Counted from the first letter of the stretch, positions 1-7,058 are shown. The stretch: DNA of 10,815 nucleotides from Chlorobiota bacterium (GCA_030592825.1 JAUVIG010000095.1:1-10815); one strand, 5' to 3'. Program-made: numbers and translations. The notes: generated by a model not told the origin, from the sequence alone.

Positions 1-780
1 AAATTGAATATAAAAACAAAAGGTAACAGCGGTACTATTTGGTTAAGTTCCGTATATGAAAGCTACAATTATTCTTGTACCATTAATATTCCGGATAATG
101 AAATCGTTGAATTTTTCTGTCCGCATTGTAACGATAATATAAAAAGTAATGCTGAATGCAAGACTTGTGGTGCCGGTATGGCTCATTTACATATGGATAT
201 GGGCGGCAGAGTAAGTTTTTGTTTAAGAAACGGATGTAAAGATCACTTTTTAGAATTTGATAAAATTTCTTTAGCCTTACAAAAATTTCATCAAGAATAT
301 CCGTATGACGGAAAGCACGAAAAAATTTCGTCAGGAAATATAAAAAAACAAGATGTTCTTAAAAAGGAAAAACTTGATGAAACGAAAGAGATTATTGAAT
401 CAGGTACATATTTAAATTCATATTGCCCGTATTGCAAAAAAAGCTTGATAGAGGACGGTATGATAAAACTTGAAGTAAAAACAGATAAAACAGGATATGT
501 GATGTTAAGTCCGTATTTGAATGTTTTTACCACAAAATCTACAATTTTTCTTAAAGAAAAGACAGAAGTTGCTGATCTTTGTTGCTTTCATTGCGGAAAA
601 AGTTTAAGAGCTAAAGGGAAAAAATGCGGTGATTGCGGTTCTCCTGTTGCAAAGATCATGGTAAGTGCTCAATCAAAACTGATTGAATTTTACATGTGTT
701 CGAAAAAAGGTTGCAGGTGGCACGGGTTAAAAGATGAGGACCTTTACGACATAAGATTGGAAGACAGCTTAGAATGGTAA
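1..780 (+). CDS. Tandem zinc-ribbon-like (multi-CxxC) protein, 5' end outside window
   Basis: Function is not recognised. The visible part is cytoplasmic-looking, with no signal peptide or membrane segment, and holds two copies of a cysteine module. Numbering from the TTG at base 4, copy 1 shows C39-x2-C42, C52-x2-C55 and C73-x4-C78. Copy 2 shows C141-x2-C144, C194-x2-C197, C208-x2-C211 and C232-x4-C237, followed by RWHG. The pattern suggests structural zinc sites; rubredoxin-like iron is an alternative. The TTG is probably not the start. The first codons (K-L-N-I-K-T-K) align with K-L-E-V-K-T-D inside copy 2, so copy 1 begins mid-module and its leading CPxC pair should lie upstream of the window. 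Copy 2 closely resembles the N-terminus of the NfnB-like protein encoded 1 kb downstream on the same strand. A linker rich in K and E (about residues 103-132) joins the copies. Zinc binding is inferred from the cysteine pattern. Confidence 0.8.
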   Translation, partial: KLNIKTKGNSGTIWLSSVYESYNYSCTINIPDNEIVEFFCPHCNDNIKSNAECKTCGAGMAHLHMDMGGRVSFCLRNGCKDHFLEFDKISLALQKFHQEYPYDGKHEKISSGNIKKQDVLKKEKLDETKEIIESGTYLNSYCPYCKKSLIEDGMIKLEVKTDKTGYVMLSPYLNVFTTKSTIFLKEKTEVADLCCFHCGKSLRAKGKKCGDCGSPVAKIMVSAQSKLIEFYMCSKKGCRWHGLKDEDLYDIRLEDSLEW

Positions 781-782
781 AC

Positions 783-857
783 ATTGCTTCATTGTTGCAT
801 TGCTGTATTGTTAAGAATCAGTAATGTAGCAATGCGGCAATGCAACAATGCAACAAT
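783..857. repeat. Long palindrome built of 8-bp ATTG/CAAT units
   Basis: ATTG occurs at 783, 791, 799 and 807, exactly every 8 bases. The complementary CAAT occurs at 830, 838, 846 and 854, also every 8 bases. The two arms are inverted: 790-813 pairs with 827-850 over 24 positions, with 21 Watson-Crick and 3 G-U pairs and a 13-base loop. A weaker outer extension reaches 783/857 with two mismatches. As RNA it would form a strong hairpin between the cysteine-cluster gene and nfnA. No U-run follows the 3' arm, so it is not a classical intrinsic terminator. It could be a mobile palindromic repeat, or an element affecting processing or attenuation between the two genes. Confidence 0.75.
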
Positions 858-898
858 TATTACTTGTAATATTTAAAAATAAGCAATATAATTATATT

Positions 899-1723
899 AT
901 GTTTCAAATTATCAGAAAACAAGAATTAGCAAAAGGAACAATAATTAAAATGGATGTTAATGCTCCTAAAATTGCAAAAAAAATTAAAGCCGGACAATTT
1001 ATTATTTTGAGAGTGAATGAAACAGGAGAAAGAATTCCTTTGACAGTAGCCGATAAAGACGAATTTGCCGGAATTATTACAATAATATTTCAAATAGTCG
1101 GGAAGACAACAGCATTACTAAATTCATTAAAAGCAGGTGATTTAATTAAAGATGTTGTGGGCCCTCTCGGTAAAGCAGCAGAAATTGAAAACATCGGAAC
1201 TGTTGTAATGGTAGGGGGCGGAACAGGTGTTGCAATATTGTATCACATGGCAAAGGCTTTTAAAGATGCCGGAAATCGTGTTATAGGAATAATCGGAGCA
1301 AGGGACAAGGAGTTATTAATTTTGGAAGATGAGATGAATGCAATTTGTGATGAACTCGTTGTAACTACAGATGACGGAAGTCACGGACAAAGAGGATTTG
1401 TAACTCAACCGCTTGAAAAATATCTTGATGAACGACATGACATAAAATTGGTATATGCAATAGGGCCGATTCCTATGATGAAGTTTGTAACAAAGTTAAC
1501 AAAGAAATATGACATGCCAACCATGGTTAGTCTTAATCCGATTATGATAGACGGAACCGGAATGTGCGGAGGATGCAGAGTTAAAGTGAATAATGAGATT
1601 AAATTTTGTTGTGTTGACGGTCCTGATTTTGACGGACATCTTGTTGATTTTGATGAACTGGAATTGAGAAATGCCACTTATATAAAAGAAGAGAAAGATT
1701 CATTATTGGCTTCTATCCGCTAA
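899..1723 (+). CDS. nfnA: NfnA/SudB-like ferredoxin-NADP reductase (FAD/NAD-binding) subunit
   Basis: This is the smaller flavoprotein subunit of the NfnAB/SudBA type. In characterised members it binds FAD and NAD(H) and hands electrons to the NfnB partner; some are electron-bifurcating NADH-dependent ferredoxin:NADP+ oxidoreductases. The start at 899 gives 274 residues, usual for the family. An in-frame ATG at 848 would add 17 unrelated residues and lies inside the palindrome, so it was rejected. Visible motifs are RIPLT (45-49) for flavin binding, the nucleotide-binding loop VGGGTG (105-110), and a C-terminal [2Fe-2S] site with D218, C223, C226 and C238 in a DGTGMCGGC...CVDGP context. C237 is an extra adjacent cysteine. 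The NfnB-like gene follows 58 bases later on the same strand, supporting a two-subunit enzyme. Whether it bifurcates electrons cannot be read from the sequence; annotation as a dihydroorotate-dehydrogenase electron-transfer subunit is the common alternative label. Confidence 0.9.
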   Translation: MFQIIRKQELAKGTIIKMDVNAPKIAKKIKAGQFIILRVNETGERIPLTVADKDEFAGIITIIFQIVGKTTALLNSLKAGDLIKDVVGPLGKAAEIENIGTVVMVGGGTGVAILYHMAKAFKDAGNRVIGIIGARDKELLILEDEMNAICDELVVTTDDGSHGQRGFVTQPLEKYLDERHDIKLVYAIGPIPMMKFVTKLTKKYDMPTMVSLNPIMIDGTGMCGGCRVKVNNEIKFCCVDGPDFDGHLVDFDELELRNATYIKEEKDSLLASIR

Positions 1724-1781
1724 AAAAATCATACTATACCAAATAATATAAGTTTTTGTATAATTCATTAACATTAATAAA

Positions 1782-3572
1782 ATGCTGGACTACGACGTAA
1801 AATATCTCAAATTTAAAACATACCTGAACACTTATTGCCCACATTGTAAGAATACTTTTAATGTTGAAAAAAAAGATCATAAACTGATTTCTTTTAATGC
1901 AGTTTATAAGGGACAAGAAACGGAACTTAAGCTCAGCCCGTATCTTGATATTTTTGAAGTTCAAACATCAATACCGATTGCAAAAGACGATAAATTGGAT
2001 GATGTATTTTGCCCAAAATGTAAAAAAAGTTTAGTTGTTGATAATATGGAATGCGGCGAGTGCGGTTCAAAAACAGCTGAAATTATTATTACTGCAGATT
2101 CAAAACTTATTCCTTTTTTTATATGTTTGAAATACGGTTGTCAATGGCACGGCCTTACAAAGGCTGACGAAAGAAGAATAAAGCTGAAAATTCCGCGTCA
2201 AGAAATGCCTGAACAAGACCAAAAAATCAGAGCAACGAATTTTCAAGAAGTACCGTTTGGTTTAACTTCTGAATTAACCCAGTTGGAAGCCGGAAGATGT
2301 TTGCAATGTAAGAACGCTAAATGTATTGAAGGTTGTCCTGTTAATATTGATATTCCGGGATTTATTAAGTTAATAAGAGATGATAAATTTGATGAAGCTG
2401 CAAAAAAGATAAAAGAAAAAAATGTTCTTCCTGCAATTTGCGGAAGAGTATGTCCGCAAGAATCTCAATGTGAAAAATATTGTATATTAGGGATTAAAGA
2501 TAAACCTGTTGCAATAGGTCATCTTGAACGATTTATAGCAGATTATGAGAGAAAGATGGATTTGGTTAAAATTCCGTTTATTAAGAAAAAGTTGAATAAA
2601 AAAGTCGCTGTTGTAGGCTCAGGCCCCGGAGGTTTAACTGTAGCATCAGATTTGATTCAACGTGGTTACGGCGTTACTGTCTATGAGGCATTGCACGAAA
2701 CCGGCGGTGTCTTGACATACGGCATCCCCGAATTCAGACTGCCTAAATCTATTGTTCAGTTTGAGATAAATTATTTAAAAGAAATGGGTGTGAGATTTGA
2801 ATTGAATCATATTATCGGAAGTTTATATACAGTTGATGAATTATTAGAAAATTTTGATGCTGTTTTTGTTGCAGTAGGTGCCGGATTGCCTTGGTTTATG
2901 GGATTAGACGGGGAGAGTTTGATCAATATCTTTTCATCGAATGAATATCTTACAAGAATGAATTTGATGAGAGCATATAAATTTCCTGAATATGACACTC
3001 CAATGCCTAAAGCAAATAAGTTAGTTGTAATCGGGGGCGGTAATGTAGCCATGGATTGTGCAAGAACTGCATTAAGAACCGGAACAAGAGAAGTTACAAT
3101 TGTTTACAGAAGATCAAGGCAAGAATTGCCGGCACGACATGAAGAAGTGAGGCATGCCGAAGAAGAAGGTATAAAATTTAAATTGTTAACTAATCCAATA
3201 AAATACATAGGAACAGACAGTAATAAAGTTAAAGCAATAGAGTGCATCCAAATGAAATTAGGCGAGCCGGATTCATCCGGAAGAAGACGTCCTATTCCGA
3301 TTGAAGATTCAAACTTTATTATTGAATGTGATCTGGTAATTGTAGCTATCGGTACAGGACCTAACCCAACCATTTTTCAATCAGCAAACGGTATTAAAAG
3401 AAATAAAAGAGGTTATATAGAAGTTAATGAGAAAACAATGGAAACTTCAAAAGAATTTGTTTACGCAGGCGGAGATATAGTAACTGGTTCAGCAACTGTG
3501 ATAGAAGCTATGGGCGCGGGCAGGATTGCAGCAAATGCCATTCATAAAAAGTTATCAAAAAAGAAAAAGTAG
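1782..3572 (+). CDS. nfnB: NfnB/SudA/GltD-like FAD-dependent oxidoreductase with N-terminal zinc-ribbon-like module
   Basis: This is the larger flavoprotein subunit, 596 residues. Residues from about 150 to 596 form the standard core. A two-[4Fe-4S] helical domain has C173, C176, C181, C185 and C220, C224, C230, C234. A Rossmann FAD loop GSGPGG lies at 279-284 and an NADPH-type loop GGGNVA at 418-423, followed by VYRRSRQELPAR. The C-terminal AGGD...GSATVIEAMGAGR at about 562-581 closes the FAD site. Family members oxidise or reduce NADPH and work with the NfnA subunit encoded just upstream. The odd part is residues 1 to about 145: C19-x2-C22, C77-x2-C80, C91-x2-C94 and C115-x4-C120 with QWHG, a module homologous to the repeats of the protein encoded at 1-780. 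Known stand-alone NfnB proteins are about 130 residues shorter and lack it. The start ATG follows an A/T-rich leader with no Shine-Dalgarno. A GltD-like role is the main alternative, but no large glutamate-synthase subunit is nearby. Confidence 0.9.
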   Translation: MLDYDVKYLKFKTYLNTYCPHCKNTFNVEKKDHKLISFNAVYKGQETELKLSPYLDIFEVQTSIPIAKDDKLDDVFCPKCKKSLVVDNMECGECGSKTAEIIITADSKLIPFFICLKYGCQWHGLTKADERRIKLKIPRQEMPEQDQKIRATNFQEVPFGLTSELTQLEAGRCLQCKNAKCIEGCPVNIDIPGFIKLIRDDKFDEAAKKIKEKNVLPAICGRVCPQESQCEKYCILGIKDKPVAIGHLERFIADYERKMDLVKIPFIKKKLNKKVAVVGSGPGGLTVASDLIQRGYGVTVYEALHETGGVLTYGIPEFRLPKSIVQFEINYLKEMGVRFELNHIIGSLYTVDELLENFDAVFVAVGAGLPWFMGLDGESLINIFSSNEYLTRMNLMRAYKFPEYDTPMPKANKLVVIGGGNVAMDCARTALRTGTREVTIVYRRSRQELPARHEEVRHAEEEGIKFKLLTNPIKYIGTDSNKVKAIECIQMKLGEPDSSGRRRPIPIEDSNFIIECDLVIVAIGTGPNPTIFQSANGIKRNKRGYIEVNEKTMETSKEFVYAGGDIVTGSATVIEAMGAGRIAANAIHKKLSKKKK

Positions 3573-3640
3573 AAGTATCCGGCTTTGACTCTTTGTAATT
3601 ACAACTGTTGCAAAAATCATAAATTATATTTTTAAAAAAA

Positions 3641-3686
3641 GTCTTCAGTCCGGCAAGCAGACAGCTAAAGACTGCTGACTGAATAC
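3641..3686 (-). terminator. Hairpin between convergent nfnB and idi, T-tract on the idi side
   Basis: 3644-3650 pairs with 3677-3683 (7 bp) and 3656-3660 with 3672-3676 (5 bp), separated by a 5-base bulge on one side. The outer GT/AC at 3641-3642 and 3685-3686 pairs after one mismatch. Read on the - strand, the stem is followed directly by seven T (A-run 3634-3640 on +), as expected for an intrinsic terminator of the idi transcript. On the + strand no T-run follows, so service to nfnB is less certain. The bulge makes it imperfect. Confidence 0.45.
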
Positions 3687-3761
3687 TAAAATACAACGAT
3701 TCTGTTTAACGAAACAACTGCTATAATTAGCTCATAATCAACACGTGGGGGGTCAGGAGTT

Positions 3762-4268
3762 CTAAAATTTATTTTCATTAATCAATTTTTCAAATATTAA
3801 TTTGAACCAAATTGTATAGTTTTCAGGATTTGTTTTTATTTCTTTAATTATTTCAGAGGGTTTCATATACTTATAGTCATTCACTTCATGTTTATTAATT
3901 TTCGGCAGTTCATCTGAATAACCGATAAAAATATGATCAATTTCATTTTCTGTCAGGTTATTATTAAATTTTGCATAGTATTGAAATTTGAAAAGATATT
4001 TAAGTTCAGTTTTCAGTCCCATTTCTTCCGATAATCTTCTGTTTGCAGCAGATAGTGTGTTTTCATCAGGCTTCGGATGACTGCAACATGTATTTGTCCA
4101 TAATCCCGGTGTGTGATACTTGTCAAAGGCTCTTTGTTGCATTAATATCTCTCCGTGAGAATTAAAAATGAAAACAGAAAAAGCTCTATGCAATAATCCT
4201 TTTAAATGGGCTTCTAACTTGGAGATTTGCCCTGTTTTATTGTCATTCTTATCTACAAGAATAATCAT
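3762..4268 (-). CDS. idi: Isopentenyl-diphosphate delta-isomerase, type I
   Basis: This Nudix-fold enzyme interconverts isopentenyl and dimethylallyl diphosphate, supplying both isoprenoid building blocks for quinone side chains, carrier lipids and carotenoids. At 168 residues it is a normal short bacterial type I enzyme. WTNTCCSHP at 57-65 contains the catalytic cysteine (C62 by alignment with TNxxCxHP) and metal-binding H64. ANRRLSEEMGL at 75-85 is the Nudix helix, and ENE at 107-109 supplies the conserved glutamates, E109 matching the catalytic one. The start is an ATG at 4268 in an A/T-rich leader. The AraC-type gene ends 62 bases upstream on the same strand and no clear promoter was seen between them, so read-through from it is possible. 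The adjacent cysteine C61 beside the catalytic one is not unusual for the family. Confidence 0.95.
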   Translation of the reverse strand: MIILVDKNDNKTGQISKLEAHLKGLLHRAFSVFIFNSHGEILMQQRAFDKYHTPGLWTNTCCSHPKPDENTLSAANRRLSEEMGLKTELKYLFKFQYYAKFNNNLTENEIDHIFIGYSDELPKINKHEVNDYKYMKPSEIIKEIKTNPENYTIWFKLIFEKLINENKF

Positions 4269-4330
4269 AATATTAAAATAAAAAGGAAAAAGAGCAATGC
4301 TTGGTGCGAAAGTTCATGCATGACTTGACA

Positions 4331-5227
4331 TTAAGGTATAAAACGCTTTCTATATTGCATAGGCGAATTTCCTGTGTGTTTTTTAAAATATTTTACAAAG
4401 TTTGTAGGTTCATCAAAACCTGTAGCTGAAGTTATTTCTTTAACTGACAGGTCTGAACAAACTAAATATCTCTTTGCCACCAGAATTATGTGATCATCAA
4501 TAAAAGATTTAGCAGTTTTATTTAAACTTTGCTTGCAAATATTATTCAAATGTTTGTATGAAATATTTAATTGTCGGGCATAATAATCTGCATTCCTGCA
4601 TTCAGAAAATTTATTTTCAGTAAGATCAATAAAATCAAATATAATATCACTCCGGTTTAATACATCTTTATTAAGGAGTTCTCTTTTAATTCGTTCCGAT
4701 TTTATTAGGAGTAGATATAACAGGGTTTTAATGACCTCTGTTTTTGCAAAAATATTACCTGCTTTATATTCTTGATGTATTTTTTTTATGATGTCAAAAA
4801 AATGTTCACGCATTTCTGCATTAACTTGTATTTGGGGGAGACCAATATGATAGTTATAAAGCCAAGTTTGGGAAAGAGCAGCAGCAGCAATAGTATTTTT
4901 ATTATAAAAATTTTCGGAAAAAAATATTAAATATCCGTTGTTACCCGGTTTCACTTCAAATTTATGAACTTGTCCTTTTGCAATAAAAATAACAGAACCG
5001 TTAGTAAATTGATAATCTTTAAAATCAATAGTGTGCTTTCCTAATCCGGAAGTTATAATTAAAATCAAATTTCTTTCAGCACAACGGAACGTTTGAATTT
5101 TTTTTAAATTATTATTGTTGAAAAAGTTTTTCAATGAAACTATTTCAAATTCAGGATTAACAGGTCTGTTAACAGCAGGATCAATATTAAGTATATTATT
5201 TTTTGGTTGCAAAACTGTTGTTGACAT
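4331..5227 (-). CDS. AraC-family transcriptional regulator
   Basis: This is a DNA-binding regulator of 298 residues. The N-terminal part (about 45-110) has the alternating beta-strand character of an AraC sensor cupin, including FIAKGQVHKFEV. The C-terminal part holds two helix-turn-helix units, about 213-232 (YYARQLNISYKHLNNICK) and about 261-283 (VKEITSATGFDEPTNFVKYFKK), followed by the family signature GNSPMQYRK. The ATG at 5227 is preferred. An in-frame TTG at 5287 would add 20 residues (MCDKILKV...) that do not belong to the domain. The ligand and targets are unknown. It precedes idi on the same strand, but no operator-like direct repeats were identified, so a link to isoprenoid genes is only positional. 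Confidence 0.88.
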   Translation of the reverse strand: MSTTVLQPKNNILNIDPAVNRPVNPEFEIVSLKNFFNNNNLKKIQTFRCAERNLILIITSGLGKHTIDFKDYQFTNGSVIFIAKGQVHKFEVKPGNNGYLIFFSENFYNKNTIAAAALSQTWLYNYHIGLPQIQVNAEMREHFFDIIKKIHQEYKAGNIFAKTEVIKTLLYLLLIKSERIKRELLNKDVLNRSDIIFDFIDLTENKFSECRNADYYARQLNISYKHLNNICKQSLNKTAKSFIDDHIILVAKRYLVCSDLSVKEITSATGFDEPTNFVKYFKKHTGNSPMQYRKRFIP

Positions 5228-5459
5228 AATTAATCCGGTAGTTTTATAAATAATTAAGGTAAATACTTTCAATATTTTATCACACAATTACCATACCTAA
5301 TATAACATAATATGAAAGGTTTAATCATAAAACCTGATAGTTAGGCTGATTGAAGAAAGTAAATTATTTGATGCAAGGTTCTGTTTTTACCTTTTTACCT
5401 TATTATTCAATTTTTTTAATCAAATTATTAGAGGTTGCCTTAAATGTGTTTATTTTTTA

Positions 5460-5467
5460 TATTTTTG
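5460..5467 (+). promoter_or_regulatory. Possible Bacteroidota -7 box (TATTTTTG)
   Basis: It matches the Bacteroidota -7 consensus TAnnTTTG and lies 14 bases before the ATG of the thioredoxin-like fragment. A TTG at 5435-5437 could be the -33 element, with a 22-base gap, slightly long. Such matches arise easily in A/T-rich DNA. If real, the promoter would serve the fragment and probably the secreted-protein gene after it. Confidence 0.3.
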
Positions 5468-5481
5468 TATAAATATTACAA

Positions 5482-5700
5482 ATGAAGAGTTTAAAAGAGA
5501 AATTTCAAAATTATAAAAGAGAATACACGTTTCCCGTTTTTACTACAAAATACCAATCTCCGAAAGTTTTTATATCACAAAGTATTCCGACTACCTTTGT
5601 AATTTCAAAAAACGGAATAATTAAAATTAAAGAAACCGGAGCTGTTAATTGGGGCGGTGATAAGACGGAAGGTATTATTAATGATTTGATTAATGAATAG
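5482..5700 (+). CDS. Truncated thioredoxin-fold (TlpA/AhpC-like) fragment, probable gene remnant
   Basis: The 72 residues match only the C-terminal half of a TlpA/thioredoxin-like domain: a helix (LKEKFQNYKREY), then a strand region, then SIPTTFVISKNGIIKIKETGAVNW. The IPTTF segment corresponds to the cis-proline loop and the following beta-hairpin. The N-terminal half with the CxxC active site is missing, and the product has no cysteine. An in-frame stop at 5470-5472 lies just upstream of the ATG, and no CxxC-coding sequence was seen in the 194 bases between it and the AraC gene. It cannot act as a thiol oxidoreductase. It is most simply the tail of a deleted gene, although a short translated protein cannot be ruled out because the reading frame and a possible promoter are intact. 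The secreted-protein gene starts 29 bases downstream. Confidence 0.6.
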   Translation: MKSLKEKFQNYKREYTFPVFTTKYQSPKVFISQSIPTTFVISKNGIIKIKETGAVNWGGDKTEGIINDLINE

Positions 5701-5729
5701 TTTTTATTTTTAACATAAATTTTTATACA

Positions 5730-6338
5730 ATGAGAAACATTAAAACATTATTAGCAATTATTGTATTTATTGCTTTTACAGGAAGTACGTTTGCACAAAA
5801 AATTAAAATTACAAAAGGTGATTTAAAATTTTTAAAAGGTGTAAAAGAATTGAAACTTCAATATTCATATGATGATATGAATGTAGGGAAATATTCTGAA
5901 GAAGATTATCTTGCAAAAAAACAGAAAGAATATAACGAAAGTGAGGCAGGCAGAGGTGATAAATGGGTAAAAATGTGGGTTGAAGACAGAGAAAGAAGAT
6001 TTGAACCTAAGTTTGAAGAGCTTTTTGTAAAATATATAAGTGATAAAGCTGATGCAGATGCAAGTCAACACGCTGATGCTGAATATACTTTAATTTTACA
6101 TACCTATTTTACAGAACCCGGTTACTATATAGGAATATCTTCAGCACCTGCAACAATCAATTGTAAAGCAATTTTTGTAAAAACTTCAAATCCGGATGAG
6201 GTAATTGCCGAAATTGATATAAAAAAGTCTCCCGGAAGATCCGGAGCAGGTTGGGATACAGGTGAGAGAATTAAAGAGGCATATGCAAAAGCAGGAAAAG
6301 AACTTGCAAAATTTTTATTGAAAAATAAAGCTTTTTAA
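5730..6338 (+). CDS. Secreted protein of unknown function
   Basis: The 202-residue product is not assigned to a family. Residues 1-22 form a typical Sec signal peptide: basic MRNIK, a hydrophobic core, then STFA before Q23. No lipobox cysteine is present, so the mature protein is probably periplasmic or exported. The mature part begins with a lysine-rich segment and a probable strand (VKELKLQYSYDDM, 38-50). A charged helical region follows (about 56-107, with KWVKMWVEDRERRFEPKFEELF), then a beta-rich stretch (117-165, YTLILHTYFTEPGYYIGISSAPATINCKAIFV). It ends in a helix (about 178-198, RIKEAYAKAGKELAKFLLK). This plan resembles small bacterial envelope proteins of the DUF4410/DUF4136 kind, but similarity was not established. 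It has a single cysteine, C145. Transcription probably ends at the hairpin immediately downstream. Confidence 0.8.
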   Translation: MRNIKTLLAIIVFIAFTGSTFAQKIKITKGDLKFLKGVKELKLQYSYDDMNVGKYSEEDYLAKKQKEYNESEAGRGDKWVKMWVEDRERRFEPKFEELFVKYISDKADADASQHADAEYTLILHTYFTEPGYYIGISSAPATINCKAIFVKTSNPDEVIAEIDIKKSPGRSGAGWDTGERIKEAYAKAGKELAKFLLKNKAF

Positions 6339-6352
6339 ATATTAAGAAAAAT

Positions 6353-6387
6353 TTGAAAACGGATAACTTAAAGTTGTCCGTTTTCAA
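6353..6387. terminator. Bidirectional terminator hairpin overlapping the end of the DUF4294 gene
   Basis: 6353-6367 pairs with 6373-6387 over 15 positions with one G-U-type mismatch and a 5-base loop. It sits between two convergent genes, 14 bases after the stop of the secreted-protein gene. Its right arm encodes the last residues (ENGQL) of the DUF4294 protein, whose stop codon lies in the loop. A T-rich tract follows on the - strand; on the + strand the T-run lies inside the stem. Confidence 0.75.
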
Positions 6388-6988
6388 TTCTCGCTACAAT
6401 TTCTTCAATCCATTTATCGGTTCCGTCCGGATCATATTCGTACTTTAAATCAGTAGAAAAAATTCTGGCAATTCCTTGCCAAAAAAAAGCAGAAACACCT
6501 CCTTTAAAATGTTTGACAAGTTCATATGTTGTATGTGATGTTTCTCGGTCAACTAATTTAATTAAAATCCGTCCTTGAGAATAAGTCATATCTCTTATGT
6601 CATCTTCAAATTCTTTTTTTAATTCTCTTTCCTTTTGCTTTATGTATTTTTTACGTTCACGATTATTATCCATATTACGTAATACAAATTCAGATTCAAT
6701 AAATATATTTTTTATGATTATTGAATATGGATAAACTTTCTTCACATTGCGTACCAGTCTGTAATATTTTTTTCTTTCTCTTTTATTTCTGAATTTTCTC
6801 GGAGGATAAATAATTACCGGTCGCATTTTGTAATGAAAAGAAGTATCTCCGTTCTCATCAAATATTAATTCTACAATTGCTCCGCCTTCAGCTTTAACTT
6901 TATCAAGTAGTTCTATGGCATTTATCTTATTTTGCGAAAAAAGAAGACAATTGAAAAATGTTAATATGATGATTAAGATCAATCGCAT
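6368..6988 (-). CDS. DUF4294-family secreted protein
   Basis: The function of this Bacteroidota family is unknown. The ATG at 6988 gives 206 residues and places a signal peptide directly at the N-terminus (MRLILIIILTFFNCLLFSQ). The longer frame would start at a TTG at 7009 and add seven residues. The recognisable core is PVIIYPPRKFRNKRERKKYYRLVRNVKKVYPYS at about 57-89, the conserved basic YPPR-K-R-RLVRNVKKVYPYA-type motif of DUF4294. A charged helix follows (107-135, RERKKYIKQKERELKKEFEDDIRDM). Then comes YSQGRILIKLVDRETSHTTYELVKHFKGGVSAFFWQGIARIFSTDLK (136-182), which contains the second conserved block. The product is exported and probably periplasmic; C14 lies inside the hydrophobic segment and does not form a convincing lipobox. 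fabD ends 70 bases upstream on the same strand, so the two may be co-transcribed. Confidence 0.85.
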   Translation of the reverse strand: MRLILIIILTFFNCLLFSQNKINAIELLDKVKAEGGAIVELIFDENGDTSFHYKMRPVIIYPPRKFRNKRERKKYYRLVRNVKKVYPYSIIIKNIFIESEFVLRNMDNNRERKKYIKQKERELKKEFEDDIRDMTYSQGRILIKLVDRETSHTTYELVKHFKGGVSAFFWQGIARIFSTDLKYEYDPDGTDKWIEEIVARIENGQL

Positions 6989-7058
6989 ACTTGTACGTTT
7001 TATTGTCAAACGTTATTAACAGTTGTAAAATTATGTAAAAAATATTTCAAAGTTGTTC

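Noticed and set aside
783..857. CRISPR-like or tandem-repeat array
   Set aside because: The units are 8 bp without spacers and are arranged as an inverted pair, so this is a palindrome and not an array of repeats and spacers.
848..898. Upstream ATG of the nfnA frame adding 17 residues
   Set aside because: The added residues are unlike the family N-terminus, and the ATG lies within the right arm of the 8-bp-unit palindrome; the ATG at 899 gives the normal family start.
3741..3759. Run of six G in otherwise A/T-rich DNA just past the idi stop
   Set aside because: It is too short and isolated to assign; no inverted repeat, target duplication or transposase sequence accompanies it.
4314..4323. 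10-bp perfect palindrome between the AraC gene and idi
   Set aside because: It has no loop, no T-run and no second copy, so neither terminator nor operator can be supported.
5228..5287. Longer AraC reading frame starting at a TTG
   Set aside because: The first codon is TTG and the extra 20 residues are outside the domain; ATG at 5227 is the more natural start.
6989..7009. Longer DUF4294 reading frame starting at a TTG
   Set aside because: ATG at 6988 puts the signal peptide at the very N-terminus; the seven extra residues are not needed.
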